A stretch of 64,000 bases of DNA from Streptomyces sp. B21-083 (GTDB taxonomy: Bacteria; Actinomycetota; Actinomycetes; Streptomycetales; Streptomycetaceae), in assembly GCF_036898825.1 (NCBI RefSeq), contig NZ_JARUND010000001.1, positions 3,224,001 through 3,288,000 on the forward strand, given 5' to 3'. Below are positions 54,285 to 63,532 of the stretch, one piece after another. The notes beneath the pieces were generated by a model. That model ran no database searches. It worked only from the letters and a program-made list of their open reading frames with translations, and was not told the origin of the DNA. Position numbers and translations under genes: made by a program. Each line of letters starts with the position of its first letter. The stretch's first letter is position 1.

Positions 54285-54743
54285 CTACGCGCCGACCCAT
54301 TCTTCGGTCCCGTCGGAGAACGTCTGGTGCTTCCAGATGGGCACCTCGTGCTTGAGGTCGTCGATCAACTTCCGGCAGGCCTCGAAGGCCTCCCCCCGGT
54401 GCGGGCAGGACACGGCGACGACGACGGCGAGGTCACCCACGGCCAGGTCCCCGATCCGATGCACAGCGGCGAGCGCCCGCACCGGAAACTCTGCGACGAC
54501 CTTCTCGGCGACACGCCGCATCTCGGCCTCGGCGCTGGGGTGACACGAATAGCCGAGCGCGTCGACATCGGCGCCCCCGTCGTGGTTCCGCACGGTCCCC
54601 ACGAACAGGGCGGTCCCCCCGGCGGAGTCGTCCCCGACAGCCCGGAAAACCTCGTCCAGGGAGAGGGCCGTCTCCCGGACGGCAACCAGCTTGATGGGCT
54701 CCAGAGCCGCCTGCTCACCGGGATGATCACTGAGGGGTGCCAT
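54285..54743 (-). CDS. moaE: Molybdopterin synthase catalytic subunit MoaE
   Basis: A 152-residue enzyme that, with MoaD, adds sulfur to precursor Z to make molybdopterin. It shows the ALFVGTVRNHDGGADVDALG N-terminal segment, the AEMRRVAEKVVAEF helix and the lysine-containing active-site tail VPIWKHQTFSDGTEEWVGA. MoaD is not encoded nearby. Confidence 0.93.
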   Translation of the reverse strand: MAPLSDHPGEQAALEPIKLVAVRETALSLDEVFRAVGDDSAGGTALFVGTVRNHDGGADVDALGYSCHPSAEAEMRRVAEKVVAEFPVRALAAVHRIGDLAVGDLAVVVAVSCPHRGEAFEACRKLIDDLKHEVPIWKHQTFSDGTEEWVGA

Positions 54744-54821
54744 ATCCCCATCGTGCCACGCCCGGCGCCTCCAGCCCGTAGGGGCGACGGGGGTGAAACG
54801 GCCCCACCCCGCCCCCGCTCC

Positions 54822-55934
54822 TCAGATCCGCCGCCGAGCCTTCCGAGCCCGTCGCACCAAGGCGGCCGTACCCAACAGAGCCACCGTCGCCCCCGCTGCC
54901 CCCGCCGCGGTGGCGTCCTTGCGCCCGAGCCGCCGACCCACCACCGTGTGCCGCCCGGCAACCTCCTCCAGCAGCTCCGCGAGCACCTCCTCGTTGCTCC
55001 ACTGAGGCCGCCATCCGGCATCGTGCAGCCGGCTCCCGCTCACCACCCAGGGATACATCGTGTACGCCAGATCCCCGGCCGGAGAGGGCGTCAGCCCGAT
55101 CCTGTGCAGCCTGGCCGCCGCGCCCAGAGCGACAGCGGACGGCAGCTCCATACGGCGGATCCCGCTGAGCTCCTCGACCTCCTCCTGCTCCAGCCATCCG
55201 TCGCAGCCGACGGCCAGCTCCCCGTCGACCTTCTCCAGCACCGCGTACTCGAGGGCGCTGCACAGATCCTCGACGTGACAGAACTGCCAGGCGGGCCGTG
55301 ACCCGGCTACGACAAGCAGCCGGGGTGACTCGAAGTACCTGGTCAGAGCGGTGTCCGTGCCTCCGATCAGTACCGCGGGCCGTACCACCGTCACATTGAG
55401 CCCGGGATGCGCCCGCGGTGCGCGCCGAGCGAGCCGCTCGATCTCCAGCAGGTCCCCGACCCCGGTCGCCTCGGCCGTCGCACGCAGCTCGGCGTCCTCC
55501 GCCAGCGGCAGTTCGTTGTCCGGCAGCGCCCCGTAGACCATCGCTGACGTACAGAGCACGACGCGGTGCACCCCGGCCGCGGCGGCGGCCGTGAGCACGG
55601 TCTGCGTCCCTCGTACGTTGTAGGCCGTACGGGCCGCGCCGTCCGTCTCCAGGTTCAGATCGAGGGCCAGGTGCACCACGACGTCGGCGCCCCGCAGCTT
55701 CTCCGCGATGGCGGGATCCCGCACATCGAGGATGTGCCACTGCGCGGCCGCGCACTCGCCGCGGCGCTCGTCGATGGCGACGACCTGCTTGATCTCCTCG
55801 GACGCGGCGAGCCGCTCGGTGAGCAGCGCTCCGATGCCCGTCGCGGCGCCGGTGACCGCGACGACGGGCCCGCGTAGGGCCGGGTTGGTTGAGTGGTTTC
55901 GCGCTGCGCGAACCTGCGGATCTGGGGAACTCAC
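54822..55934 (-). CDS. NAD-dependent epimerase/dehydratase-family protein
   Basis: A 370-residue extended SDR protein. The dinucleotide motif is VVAVTGAATGIGALLTERL (N-terminus), and a nucleotide-sugar-type core follows, including GAARTAYNVRGTQTVLTAA. The catalytic YxxxK is degenerate: the equivalent of the tyrosine is in TSAMVYGALPDNEL, and a lysine is not obvious. The C-terminus is hydrophobic then basic (AGATVALLGTAALVRRARKA), a possible membrane anchor. GTG start at 55934. Substrate unknown. Confidence 0.82.
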   Translation of the reverse strand: MSSPDPQVRAARNHSTNPALRGPVVAVTGAATGIGALLTERLAASEEIKQVVAIDERRGECAAAQWHILDVRDPAIAEKLRGADVVVHLALDLNLETDGAARTAYNVRGTQTVLTAAAAAGVHRVVLCTSAMVYGALPDNELPLAEDAELRATAEATGVGDLLEIERLARRAPRAHPGLNVTVVRPAVLIGGTDTALTRYFESPRLLVVAGSRPAWQFCHVEDLCSALEYAVLEKVDGELAVGCDGWLEQEEVEELSGIRRMELPSAVALGAAARLHRIGLTPSPAGDLAYTMYPWVVSGSRLHDAGWRPQWSNEEVLAELLEEVAGRHTVVGRRLGRKDATAAGAAGATVALLGTAALVRRARKARRRI

Positions 55935-56122
55935 CGGCGTCTCCAGCGGTTGTCTTCAGTAAGGACGCGCGTGACGCGTACGTACCAGGTGACATCCATC
56001 CTGCCGCAGCCCAGGAGTCGGCGAAGCACCGAGCCCCCAACCGGCTGCGGTGTCTAGGCTGGGGGATGTTGTCGGGCAGCCGCCGTCGAAAGAGCCGACG
56101 GCCTTACCAGCCGAGGAATCCC

Positions 56123-57541
56123 GTGAGTGACACCCCATTCGGATTCGGCCTTCCGCCGGAGGAGCCGGAGAACGGCGACGAGGGCAAGCAGGAGGATCAG
56201 CAGGGCGGTGGTGGTCAGGGACCGTTCGGTTTCGGACTCCCCGGCTTCGGTGGTCCCGGAGGCGACAATCCACTCGCAGCCATGTTCGGTTCCATGAACC
56301 CCAACGACCTGGGCGCCGCGTTCCAGCAACTGGGCCAGATGCTCTCGTACGAGGGCGGTCCGGTGAACTGGGACATGGCCAAGCAGATCGCCCGCCAGAC
56401 GGTCTCCCAGGGGACGTCCGACGGCGTCAAGGACTCCAGCATCGGTCCCTCCGAGCGCACCGCGGTCGAGGAGGCCGTCCGGCTGGCGGACCTGTGGCTG
56501 GACGACGCGACTTCGCTGCCGTCCGGCGCCGGTTCCGCCGTGGCGTGGAGCCGCGCGGAGTGGGTCGAGGCGACCCTGCCCGCCTGGAAGGAGCTGGTCG
56601 ACCCGGTCGCCGAGCGCGTCGGCGCGGCCATGGGCGATGTCCTGCCCGAGGAGATGCAGGCCATGGCGGGCCCGCTGATCGGCATGATGCGCTCCATGGG
56701 CGGCGCCATGTTCGGTACGCAGATCGGGCAGGCCGTCGGGGTGCTCGCGGGTGAGGTCGTCGGCTCGACGGACATCGGTCTGCCGCTGGGGCCGACGGGC
56801 CGGGCCGCGCTGCTGCCGGCGAACATCGAGGCGTTCGGCAAGGACCTGAGTGTCCCGCAGGAGGAGGTGCGGCTGTATCTCGCCCTGCGCGAGGCCGCCC
56901 ACCAGCGCCTGTTCGCCCACGTGCCGTGGCTGCGCTCGCACCTGTTCGGCGCGGTCGACGGGTACGCGCGCGGGATCAAGGTCGACACGGCCAAGCTGGA
57001 GGACGTGGTCGGCCAGTTCGACCCGCAGAACCCGGAGCAGTTGCAGGACGCGCTGCAGCAGGGCATGTTCCAGCCGGAGGACACCCCGGAACAGAAGGTC
57101 GCCCTGGCCCGTCTGGAGACGGCGCTGGCCCTGGTGGAGGGCTGGGTGGACGCGGTGGTCCACGCGGCGGCGAAGCCCCGGCTGACGTCCGCGGACGCGC
57201 TGCGCGAGACGTTGCGCCGCCGGCGCGCCTCGGGCGGCCCCGCCGAGCAGACCTTCGCCACCCTGATCGGTCTGGAGCTGCGCCCGCGCCGACTGCGCGA
57301 CGCCTCGCGACTGTGGGCGTCGCTGACAGACGCGCGCGGTGTCGACGGCCGGGACGGCCTGTGGGCCCACCCGGACATGTTGCCGACGGCGTCCGACCTG
57401 GACGATCCGGACGGCTTCGTGCACCGTGAACAGCTCGACTTCTCCGAGCTGGACAAGATGCTCGGCGAGGCTGCGGGCGGCTCCGCCGAGAAGCCGAACC
57501 TGGAGAAGCCGAACCTGAAGAAGGACGACGACTCCGAGTGA
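56123..57541 (+). CDS. DUF2342 / zinc-dependent metalloprotease-like protein
   Basis: A 472-residue protein of the actinobacterial DUF2342 family. A disordered Gly/Gln/Asp-rich N-terminus (about 60 residues) precedes the helical core. The conserved LREAAHQRLFAHVPWL stretch supplies the family's Glu/His residues, reported as metal-binding in some members. The C-terminus holds a short EKPNLEKPNLKK repeat. GTG at 56123 with GAGGAA upstream. Protease activity is a family prediction, not established here. Its stop overlaps the Nudix start (GTGA). Confidence 0.85.
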   Translation: MSDTPFGFGLPPEEPENGDEGKQEDQQGGGGQGPFGFGLPGFGGPGGDNPLAAMFGSMNPNDLGAAFQQLGQMLSYEGGPVNWDMAKQIARQTVSQGTSDGVKDSSIGPSERTAVEEAVRLADLWLDDATSLPSGAGSAVAWSRAEWVEATLPAWKELVDPVAERVGAAMGDVLPEEMQAMAGPLIGMMRSMGGAMFGTQIGQAVGVLAGEVVGSTDIGLPLGPTGRAALLPANIEAFGKDLSVPQEEVRLYLALREAAHQRLFAHVPWLRSHLFGAVDGYARGIKVDTAKLEDVVGQFDPQNPEQLQDALQQGMFQPEDTPEQKVALARLETALALVEGWVDAVVHAAAKPRLTSADALRETLRRRRASGGPAEQTFATLIGLELRPRRLRDASRLWASLTDARGVDGRDGLWAHPDMLPTASDLDDPDGFVHREQLDFSELDKMLGEAAGGSAEKPNLEKPNLKKDDDSE

Positions 57542-58053
57542 CTCTCCACGGCAACGCGGTCCTGGTACTGGAGAAGTACGAGGATCAGCAGGATCTCCGT
57601 CAGGTCTACCTGGACCATCTGGACGCCCGTCCTGACGGGATGTGGAAGGCCTGCGAGGTCGGACACATCACAGCCAGCGCTCTGGTGATCGACCCGGAGC
57701 GTGAGCGGGTCCTGCTCACGCTCCACAAGAAGCTGCGGATGTGGCTCCAGATGGGCGGCCACTGCGAACAGAGCGACAACACGCTTGCCGGTGCCGCGCT
57801 CCGCGAGGCCACGGAGGAGTCCGGCATCCCGTCGCTGCGTCTGTTGCAGAGCACTCCGGTCCGTCTGGACCGGCACCACACGCCCTGTGCCTGGCACCTG
57901 GACGTGCAGTACGCCGCCGTGGCCCCGCGGGGAGCCGTGGAGGCGATCAGTGACGAGTCCCTGGACCTGCGCTGGTTCGCCTACGCCGAGGTGGCGGACG
58001 TAGCGGACGACTCGGTCGTACGCCTGCTCGAAGCAACCCGCGCCCGGCTGTGA
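57538..58053 (+). CDS. Nudix hydrolase
   Basis: A 171-residue Nudix protein. The Nudix box region is GGHCEQSDNT then ALREATEESGI, with the Glu/Glu metal ligands in REATEESG; the first spacing is one residue longer than the textbook box, a common variant. GTG at 57538 overlaps the previous stop by 4 bp. Substrate unknown; coupling to the DUF2342 gene suggests a shared pathway. Confidence 0.88.
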   Translation: MTLHGNAVLVLEKYEDQQDLRQVYLDHLDARPDGMWKACEVGHITASALVIDPERERVLLTLHKKLRMWLQMGGHCEQSDNTLAGAALREATEESGIPSLRLLQSTPVRLDRHHTPCAWHLDVQYAAVAPRGAVEAISDESLDLRWFAYAEVADVADDSVVRLLEATRARL

Positions 58054-58078
58054 ACGGGTAAGGCCAGTCCGTGAACGC

Positions 58079-58113
58079 GTAAGGGGCGACCGCCCATGGT
58101 GGTCGCCCCTTAC
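58079..58113. terminator. Terminator between Nudix and AIM24 genes
   Basis: GTAAGGGGCGACC (58079-58091) pairs with GGTCGCCCCTTAC (58101-58113) around a 9-base loop, between convergent genes. Confidence 0.85.
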
Positions 58114-58126
58114 CGGTCCGGTGCTG

Positions 58127-58882
58127 CTAGCTCCAGACGTTGCCCTGGTTCTGCGCCCGGGCCCCGTGCTGTCCCATGCCGAACTGGGCCGCGGCGCCCT
58201 GGCCGATCTGGGCGTTCTGCGGCGGCAGCAACTCGCTGGGCTGGACCAGCGCGAAGCCGCTGCCCATGAAGCTGAGCTCCCAGCCCTCGCCGGTGTTGCC
58301 GCGGCGCCGCCACACACCGGAGGTGTGTGTCTGGGCCTGCATCTGCACACGCAGGCCGGTCGACCAGGCGACGATCGCGTCGGCGTCGCAGTTGACGTAC
58401 TTGTCCGGAGTCACCTGCATCATCAGCGGCGCGCCCGAGGTCATCAGGGCGACCCTGCCGCGGCCGGTGATGTTGAGCTGGTACTTCCCGGAACCGGAGA
58501 TGCCGTAGAGGCTGTCCACGGCGATGACCTCGTGGTGCAGCCCTGAATCCATCGCCAGCACGTAACTGCTGTCGACGGTCAGCCCGTCCTGTTCCACGTC
58601 CACGAAGTGGATGTGCTGGGCGAGGTTGGCGAGATAGACCGTGCCCTGCCCGTGGCAGCGCATCAGGTCCAGGCCCTCGCCCGTGTGCGCGCGTGAGCGG
58701 CCCTGGTTGCTGCTCTGGTACTCGGCGTCGAACTCCATCAGACCCTGGTAGGCGACCATCGTGCCCTTGCGGGCGAGGATGTCGTCGTGGCCCTCCAGGG
58801 TGATCCGGAGCATCTGCTTGTTCTGCAGACTCCAGCGTTCCTGGGTCTGCGAGTCGTTGTGCGCGAAAAGTGGGCTCTGCAT
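58127..58882 (-). CDS. AIM24-family protein, third member
   Basis: A 251-residue beta-helical AIM24 protein. The signatures are LARKGTMVAYQGLMEFDAEY, GQGTVYLANLAQHIHFVDVE and GDGL-type turns, ending with a Gly/Gln-rich tail (residues 225-251). The start MQSPLFAHND at 58882 is 17 bp after the second AIM24 gene. AIM24 proteins are conserved but uncharacterised in bacteria; the name comes from a yeast mitochondrial protein. Confidence 0.85.
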   Translation of the reverse strand: MQSPLFAHNDSQTQERWSLQNKQMLRITLEGHDDILARKGTMVAYQGLMEFDAEYQSSNQGRSRAHTGEGLDLMRCHGQGTVYLANLAQHIHFVDVEQDGLTVDSSYVLAMDSGLHHEVIAVDSLYGISGSGKYQLNITGRGRVALMTSGAPLMMQVTPDKYVNCDADAIVAWSTGLRVQMQAQTHTSGVWRRRGNTGEGWELSFMGSGFALVQPSELLPPQNAQIGQGAAAQFGMGQHGARAQNQGNVWS

Positions 58883-58899
58883 GGCGTTCTGGCTTCCCC

Positions 58900-59580
58900 T
58901 CAGCCCCGGAACCGGAGGCGGTCGGTGCTGTCCTCGCTGGGCTGGACGACGACGATGCCCTGGCCGGAGAAGGCCATCTGGAAGGCCTCGCCACTGCCGC
59001 GGCCGATGAGTGACTGCGCCTTGAAGCTGCGCTTGCCCTTCACCTTGAGGTTCGGTGACCAGGCGACGAGCGCGTCCGGGTCGACGTACGTCTCGTCCTC
59101 GCCGCCGCCGCAGTCGACGACGATCGGCTTGCCCCGGGAGGTCAGCGCGACCCAGCCCTGCCCGGAGATCTTGGTGTTCCACAGGCCCTGCCCGGCGAAC
59201 TTCGCCAGCCCCTTGACCCGCTCGACGCCCCAGGTGAGGTGTGCGTCGAAGGCGAGCAGGTTGGTGGCGTTGACGGAGATGCCATCGCCGTTGAGGTTGA
59301 TCACGATCACGTTCGCGCCGTAGTCCGCGAGATAGAGCAGACCGTCCCCCGAACACTTCATCAGGGGCGCGCCCTCGCCGGTCATCCAGTCCTTGGCGAT
59401 CTGGCGCACGGCCGGCGGGTTGGGCTCGTACTGGACGAAGCCTTCGTAGGCGACCATCGACCCCACGCGCGCGAGGAGGTCGTTTCCGGTCTGCATGGCG
59501 ACCTTCAGCATGTGGTTGCCGTGGTTTTCCATGCGGGCGGTGACGGGTGCGGGAGCGTAGCCCGCGAGCGGCTGGTTCAT
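58900..59580 (-). CDS. AIM24-family protein, second member
   Basis: A 226-residue AIM24 protein starting MNQPLAGYAP, with MENHGNHMLKVAM, VGSMVAYEGFVQYEPN, GDGLLYLADYGANVIVINLN and a terminal GQGIVVVQPSED turn. It lies 11 bp after the TerD-AIM24 fusion and 17 bp before the third copy, so all three are one operon. Confidence 0.85.
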   Translation of the reverse strand: MNQPLAGYAPAPVTARMENHGNHMLKVAMQTGNDLLARVGSMVAYEGFVQYEPNPPAVRQIAKDWMTGEGAPLMKCSGDGLLYLADYGANVIVINLNGDGISVNATNLLAFDAHLTWGVERVKGLAKFAGQGLWNTKISGQGWVALTSRGKPIVVDCGGGEDETYVDPDALVAWSPNLKVKGKRSFKAQSLIGRGSGEAFQMAFSGQGIVVVQPSEDSTDRLRFRG

Positions 59581-59591
59581 GGCGGGCTCCC

Positions 59592-61259
59592 TCAGATCTC
59601 GTACGGCTGGACGACGATGAAGTTGCCGGGCGCGCCTCGGAACTGGAGGTTGACACCCTCTCCGGTGTCGCCGGGATAGGCGTTGCGACGCATCCGAACC
59701 TGGCTGGAGACGACCACCTGGGAGGCGGCCGACCAGGCGACCACGGCGTTGCAGTCGGCGAACGTGGTGGGCGTGACCGGCAGAACGACGGGGACGCCGT
59801 GCGTCTTCACGACGATGGTGCCGGTACCCGTGAACTGCATGGTGAACAGCGCACCACCGGGGATGCCGTGTCCCTCGACGCGACGGACCTCGTACTGCAG
59901 GCTCTCGTCGAACGCGAGGACGTTCTCGGCGGACACGCAGATACCGTCCCCCTGGAGCTCGATGGGGTGCAGCATCGTGGCGTTGTCGGCGAGGAACACC
60001 TGGCCCTGGCCGGTACAGCGCATCAGCTGCATCTCCTGACCGGTCGCGTTGCCCACGACCCGGCCGGCGAATCCGGCGCCCTTGTAGCTGAAGTCGACCT
60101 TGCCCTGGTAGAGCACCATGCTGCCCTGTCGGGCCAGCACGGGCTGACCGCCCATACCCAGGTCGACGCGGATCAGCTTCTTGTTCTGCTGTGTCCAGCG
60201 CTGCCCGGTCGGCGTCTCCTTGAACTGCTGGAGCGCGGCCGTCACACCGGCACCCTGCCCACCGCCCTGGGGTGCACCCTGCGGCACCCCGTAGGGGGCC
60301 TGCTGGCCGGGGACCTGCCCGAACGGGGGCTGCTGCCCGTATCCCGGGGGCGGGGTCGGCTGCCCGTATCCGGGCGGGCCGGGCGGGGCCTGGGGCGCCT
60401 GCGGCTGACCGTAGCCGGGCGGCAGCGACCCTGGCTGGCCAGGTACCTGTCCGTACGGAGCCTGCGGGGCCGCCGGTTGTCCATAGGGCGCGGGCGCCGG
60501 AGCCGGAGGCGGTACCTGGGCACCGCCGGGCGGTGTCAGGGGCGCGACGATGGTGGGGGCCGCGTGCATCGACGGCGCGGGCGCCGGAGCCGGCGGCGCG
60601 GGGGCTCCGGGCGGAGGCGCGAAACCCTGAGCGGCGGGCTGCGGAGCGGCCGGCGCCGGAGCGCCGAACGCGGGCGGCGCGAAGCCGGGAGCGGCACCGG
60701 TCTGGGGCTGCTGCGCGGCGGGCTCCTCCTCCTCGGCGACCTCTCCGCCGAAGTTCTTCAGCAGCGCGTCGAGGCCACCGTCGAAGCCCTGTCCGACGGC
60801 GGCGAACCGCCACACGTCCTTCAGATAGAAGTCGCCCAGCATCACGGCTCGCTCCGTGGAGAACTCCGAACCGTTGAAGGAGTAGCGGGCCACCTCCTCG
60901 CCGCCGGCGACGACGCGGATGTACCCGGGGGCGATCTGCGACATCTGCCCCGCGCCGTCGAGTGTTGCTGTGAACGACAGTTTCTGGATCTGCGGCGGGA
61001 TCCGGTCGAGCGTGACGCGGAAGGACTCCGTGTCGCCCGCCTGAGCGCCCAGGATCTGGATGGACTCCTCGGGGGACTTCGGCTGGTTGAAGAAGATGAA
61101 GTACCGGTCGTCCGAGAGCCGCTCGTCGGCGTCGAGGCCGAAGCAGCTGATGTCGAAGGTGAGCCCCGGTCCGGAGATCTGTACGCCTACGTACAGATCC
61201 GTACCCGCCGTGAGATCACTGATCCTGGCCTTGTGACCGCGTTGGAATTCCCTGGCCAT
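59592..61259 (-). CDS. TerD-AIM24 fusion protein (first of three AIM24 genes)
   Basis: A 555-residue cytoplasmic protein with three parts. Residues about 1-165 are a TerD domain (calcium-binding stress/tellurite family: DLYVGVQISGPGLTFDISCF, with LGDFYLKDVWRFAAVGQGF). A Pro/Gly/Gln-rich disordered linker (about 170-345) follows. The C-terminal AIM24 domain (about 345-555) has LARQGSMVLYQGKVDFSYKG and GQGQVFLADNATMLHPIELQ. The C-terminal domain is paralogous to the two downstream genes. ATG at 61259. The usual TerD calcium-binding aspartates are partly visible (GLDADERLSDD). Function unknown; probably envelope or stress related. Confidence 0.9.
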   Translation of the reverse strand: MAREFQRGHKARISDLTAGTDLYVGVQISGPGLTFDISCFGLDADERLSDDRYFIFFNQPKSPEESIQILGAQAGDTESFRVTLDRIPPQIQKLSFTATLDGAGQMSQIAPGYIRVVAGGEEVARYSFNGSEFSTERAVMLGDFYLKDVWRFAAVGQGFDGGLDALLKNFGGEVAEEEEPAAQQPQTGAAPGFAPPAFGAPAPAAPQPAAQGFAPPPGAPAPPAPAPAPSMHAAPTIVAPLTPPGGAQVPPPAPAPAPYGQPAAPQAPYGQVPGQPGSLPPGYGQPQAPQAPPGPPGYGQPTPPPGYGQQPPFGQVPGQQAPYGVPQGAPQGGGQGAGVTAALQQFKETPTGQRWTQQNKKLIRVDLGMGGQPVLARQGSMVLYQGKVDFSYKGAGFAGRVVGNATGQEMQLMRCTGQGQVFLADNATMLHPIELQGDGICVSAENVLAFDESLQYEVRRVEGHGIPGGALFTMQFTGTGTIVVKTHGVPVVLPVTPTTFADCNAVVAWSAASQVVVSSQVRMRRNAYPGDTGEGVNLQFRGAPGNFIVVQPYEI

Positions 61260-61392
61260 GCGTAACGACCGTCCCCCATCCCGAATGCCTGATGCGTCGG
61301 GTCAGGCTAACGGCTAATTCCGGACGTGGTCAGAGCCGGTACAAACCCGGTACACAACGCTGCGCGACCGCCGCATGCCTGCCGCCCGGAGG

Positions 61393-61995
61393 TCAGTCCC
61401 CGCGCGCGGGGGGCGATTGCGGCTGCCGGTCGGCGGCGACGACTCCTTCGAGGTAGCCGCGGGCCCGTTCGGTCCGTGGATACGCGTCCAGGAGCCGCCA
61501 GAAACGGGGCCCGTGCCCGGGCACCAGCAGATGCGCCAGCTCATGGAGGAGGACGTAGTCGACGACGTACTCGGGCATGCCCTGCAACCGGTGCGAGAGG
61601 CGGATGCTGGCCTCCGCCGGGGTGCACGAGCCCCAGCGGGTGTTCTGGTTGGTGACCCAGCGCACGGAGGCGGGCCGGGCGCGGCCGTCGAAGTACTGGG
61701 CCGACAGCCGCTCGGCGTGCTCGGCCAGCTCGCTGTCGCCGGGCACCCGTTTCGTCTTGCTCTCCTGGGCGGCCAGTTTGTCGAGCATGACGGTCACCCA
61801 GCGCTGCTCCTCGGCCTCGGACATCCGGGCGGGGATGAGCACGACGGTGCGATCGCCCTCGCGGTAGGCGGAGACTGTCCGGCGTCGCCGGTCACTCCTG
61901 CGAACCTCGATCGCGCTCGCCCCCGAGCCGCTCGGCGGCTGGCTCGTCGTGCTGCGCTGTGGGTTTTTGGCGCGGTGCAGTGGGTCGGCGGGCAC
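61393..61995 (-). CDS. YgjP-type (WLM/SprT-like) zinc metallopeptidase
   Basis: A 200-residue metallopeptidase. HELAHLLVPGHGPRFWRLLD carries the HExxH zinc motif and third histidine of the YgjP family, preceded by WGSCTPAEASIRLSHRL. The N-terminal 40 residues are Ser/Arg-rich. Role unknown; related proteins act in DNA-protein crosslink or protein maturation contexts, but this is not evident here. Confidence 0.88.
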   Translation of the reverse strand: MPADPLHRAKNPQRSTTSQPPSGSGASAIEVRRSDRRRRTVSAYREGDRTVVLIPARMSEAEEQRWVTVMLDKLAAQESKTKRVPGDSELAEHAERLSAQYFDGRARPASVRWVTNQNTRWGSCTPAEASIRLSHRLQGMPEYVVDYVLLHELAHLLVPGHGPRFWRLLDAYPRTERARGYLEGVVAADRQPQSPPARGD

Positions 61996-62224
61996 GGCAC
62001 GACGTTACCCGCTGTGCATGGAGGAAGTCTTGACTCCGGCGCGGTTCGGCGGCGATCCCCACCATGCGTTTGATTTGTACGACGAATACCCACCGCCTGT
62101 GGACAACTTTCGACGCCCGATGAGCAAACCGGTCATGCTGACACCCGTCGGCGGAACGAGCACTGACATCCACCGACAAACAAGGACTTACAACGGGAAT
62201 TTTCTCTGGCTACGGGGGCCTGCC

Positions 62225-63532
62225 ATGCGATCAACCACCACACCCGCGCCCGCATCGGACACAGCGGTCGCTCCGCCGACGACAACCCACTCGGGTGAGG
62301 CCCACCCGGGTGTCGCTCACCCGGTGATGAAGGGCGCGCTGCGCAGCGGCTGGCGAGATCTGAACACCGTGCAGTTCGGGATGACACCCGCCCATGCGAT
62401 GACACTCGGCCCGATGGACACGGCGACGGGCAGTTTCCTGAGCCTGCTCGACGGCACTCGCGGACTCCCGCGCCTCCATGAGGAAGGGCACCGCATGGAC
62501 CTGCCGGCCGCCCATGTCGACGGCCTGGTGGAACGGCTGAGCGAGGCCGGTCTCCTCGACGACGCGACAGGCGGCGGTCCGGCCGTCGAGACGCTGCGCG
62601 GCAAGAAGAAGGTCCTGGAGCGGCTGGGCCCCGATCTGGCCTCCCTCTCTTTGGTCGCACGGGCTCCGGGCGAGGCGATGGCGCGGCTGGCCGCTCGACG
62701 GTCGCTGCGCGTACAGGTCCGGGGCGCGGGCCGGGTGGGCGCGGTGATCGCCTCGCTGCTGGCGGGCGCGGGCGTGGGTCACGTCGATGTGCGCGACGGC
62801 GGCGTTGTCGAGCCGTGGGACGTCGCACCCGGTGGCCTGCCCGTCGACTCCATCGGCGAACGCCGTGACGAGTCCGCGCGGCGCGCTGCCCGGCGGGCGG
62901 CCCCGGACCGCCCACCACGGCGTACGGCGGCTCAGCCGCCGCCGGACGGAAGCGGCCCCGGTCTCTCCCTGGTGATCATCGCCCCACGCGACGATCTCGC
63001 CGTGCACGCCCCCGATCCGGCCGCCGCCGAAGAACTGGTGAACTCGGGCACACCCCATCTGTACGCGGGCGTCGTGGAAGGAACCGGCATCGTGGGCCCT
63101 CTGGTCCTGCCGGGCGAGACGGCCTGCGTCGGCTGTCTGGAACGGTGGCGCGTCGACCGGGACCCCGTCTGGCCACGTCTGGTGGCGCAGTGGCGTTCGG
63201 CGCGGCCACGCCAGGTCAGGGCCTGTGACCTGACCCTGGCGACGACGGTCGCGGGGCTGACCGCGAGCCACGCGCTCACCTTCCTGGACGGCGGAACCCC
63301 GTCCACCACGGGCGCCCGCTGGGAGGTCTCGGTACCCGGGCTCGACTGGCACGCCCGCCCCGTCTGGGCACATCCCGCATGCCCGTGCGGTGCCGAGGAG
63401 AAGAGTAAGGAGGAACACACTCCGGAGGACGGGGGATCGCGCGAGACAATGGCGGAGCAACGGCCGTCGACGGAGTTACGCCGTAAGGCACACACGGCGC
63501 GGCTGTCCGGAACCTGGAGGGCTCATGTCTGA
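62225..63532 (+). CDS. ThiF/E1-like protein, cyclodehydratase-type, unknown function
   Basis: A 435-residue protein. An N-terminal domain (about 30-150) resembles the peptide-binding half of TOMM cyclodehydratase partners. An E1-like part follows, with a Rossmann RGAGRVGAVIASLLAGAGVG, but no clear ATP-binding aspartate/arginine motif (VRDGGVVEPWDVAPG). Cysteine pairs are in CVGCLERW and CPCG. It is therefore probably a degenerate ThiF homologue. Codon 418 (63476-63478) is TTA, implying bldA control. The stop overlaps the ABC1 start by 8 bp. Confidence 0.8.
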   Translation: MRSTTTPAPASDTAVAPPTTTHSGEAHPGVAHPVMKGALRSGWRDLNTVQFGMTPAHAMTLGPMDTATGSFLSLLDGTRGLPRLHEEGHRMDLPAAHVDGLVERLSEAGLLDDATGGGPAVETLRGKKKVLERLGPDLASLSLVARAPGEAMARLAARRSLRVQVRGAGRVGAVIASLLAGAGVGHVDVRDGGVVEPWDVAPGGLPVDSIGERRDESARRAARRAAPDRPPRRTAAQPPPDGSGPGLSLVIIAPRDDLAVHAPDPAAAEELVNSGTPHLYAGVVEGTGIVGPLVLPGETACVGCLERWRVDRDPVWPRLVAQWRSARPRQVRACDLTLATTVAGLTASHALTFLDGGTPSTTGARWEVSVPGLDWHARPVWAHPACPCGAEEKSKEEHTPEDGGSRETMAEQRPSTELRRKAHTARLSGTWRAHV

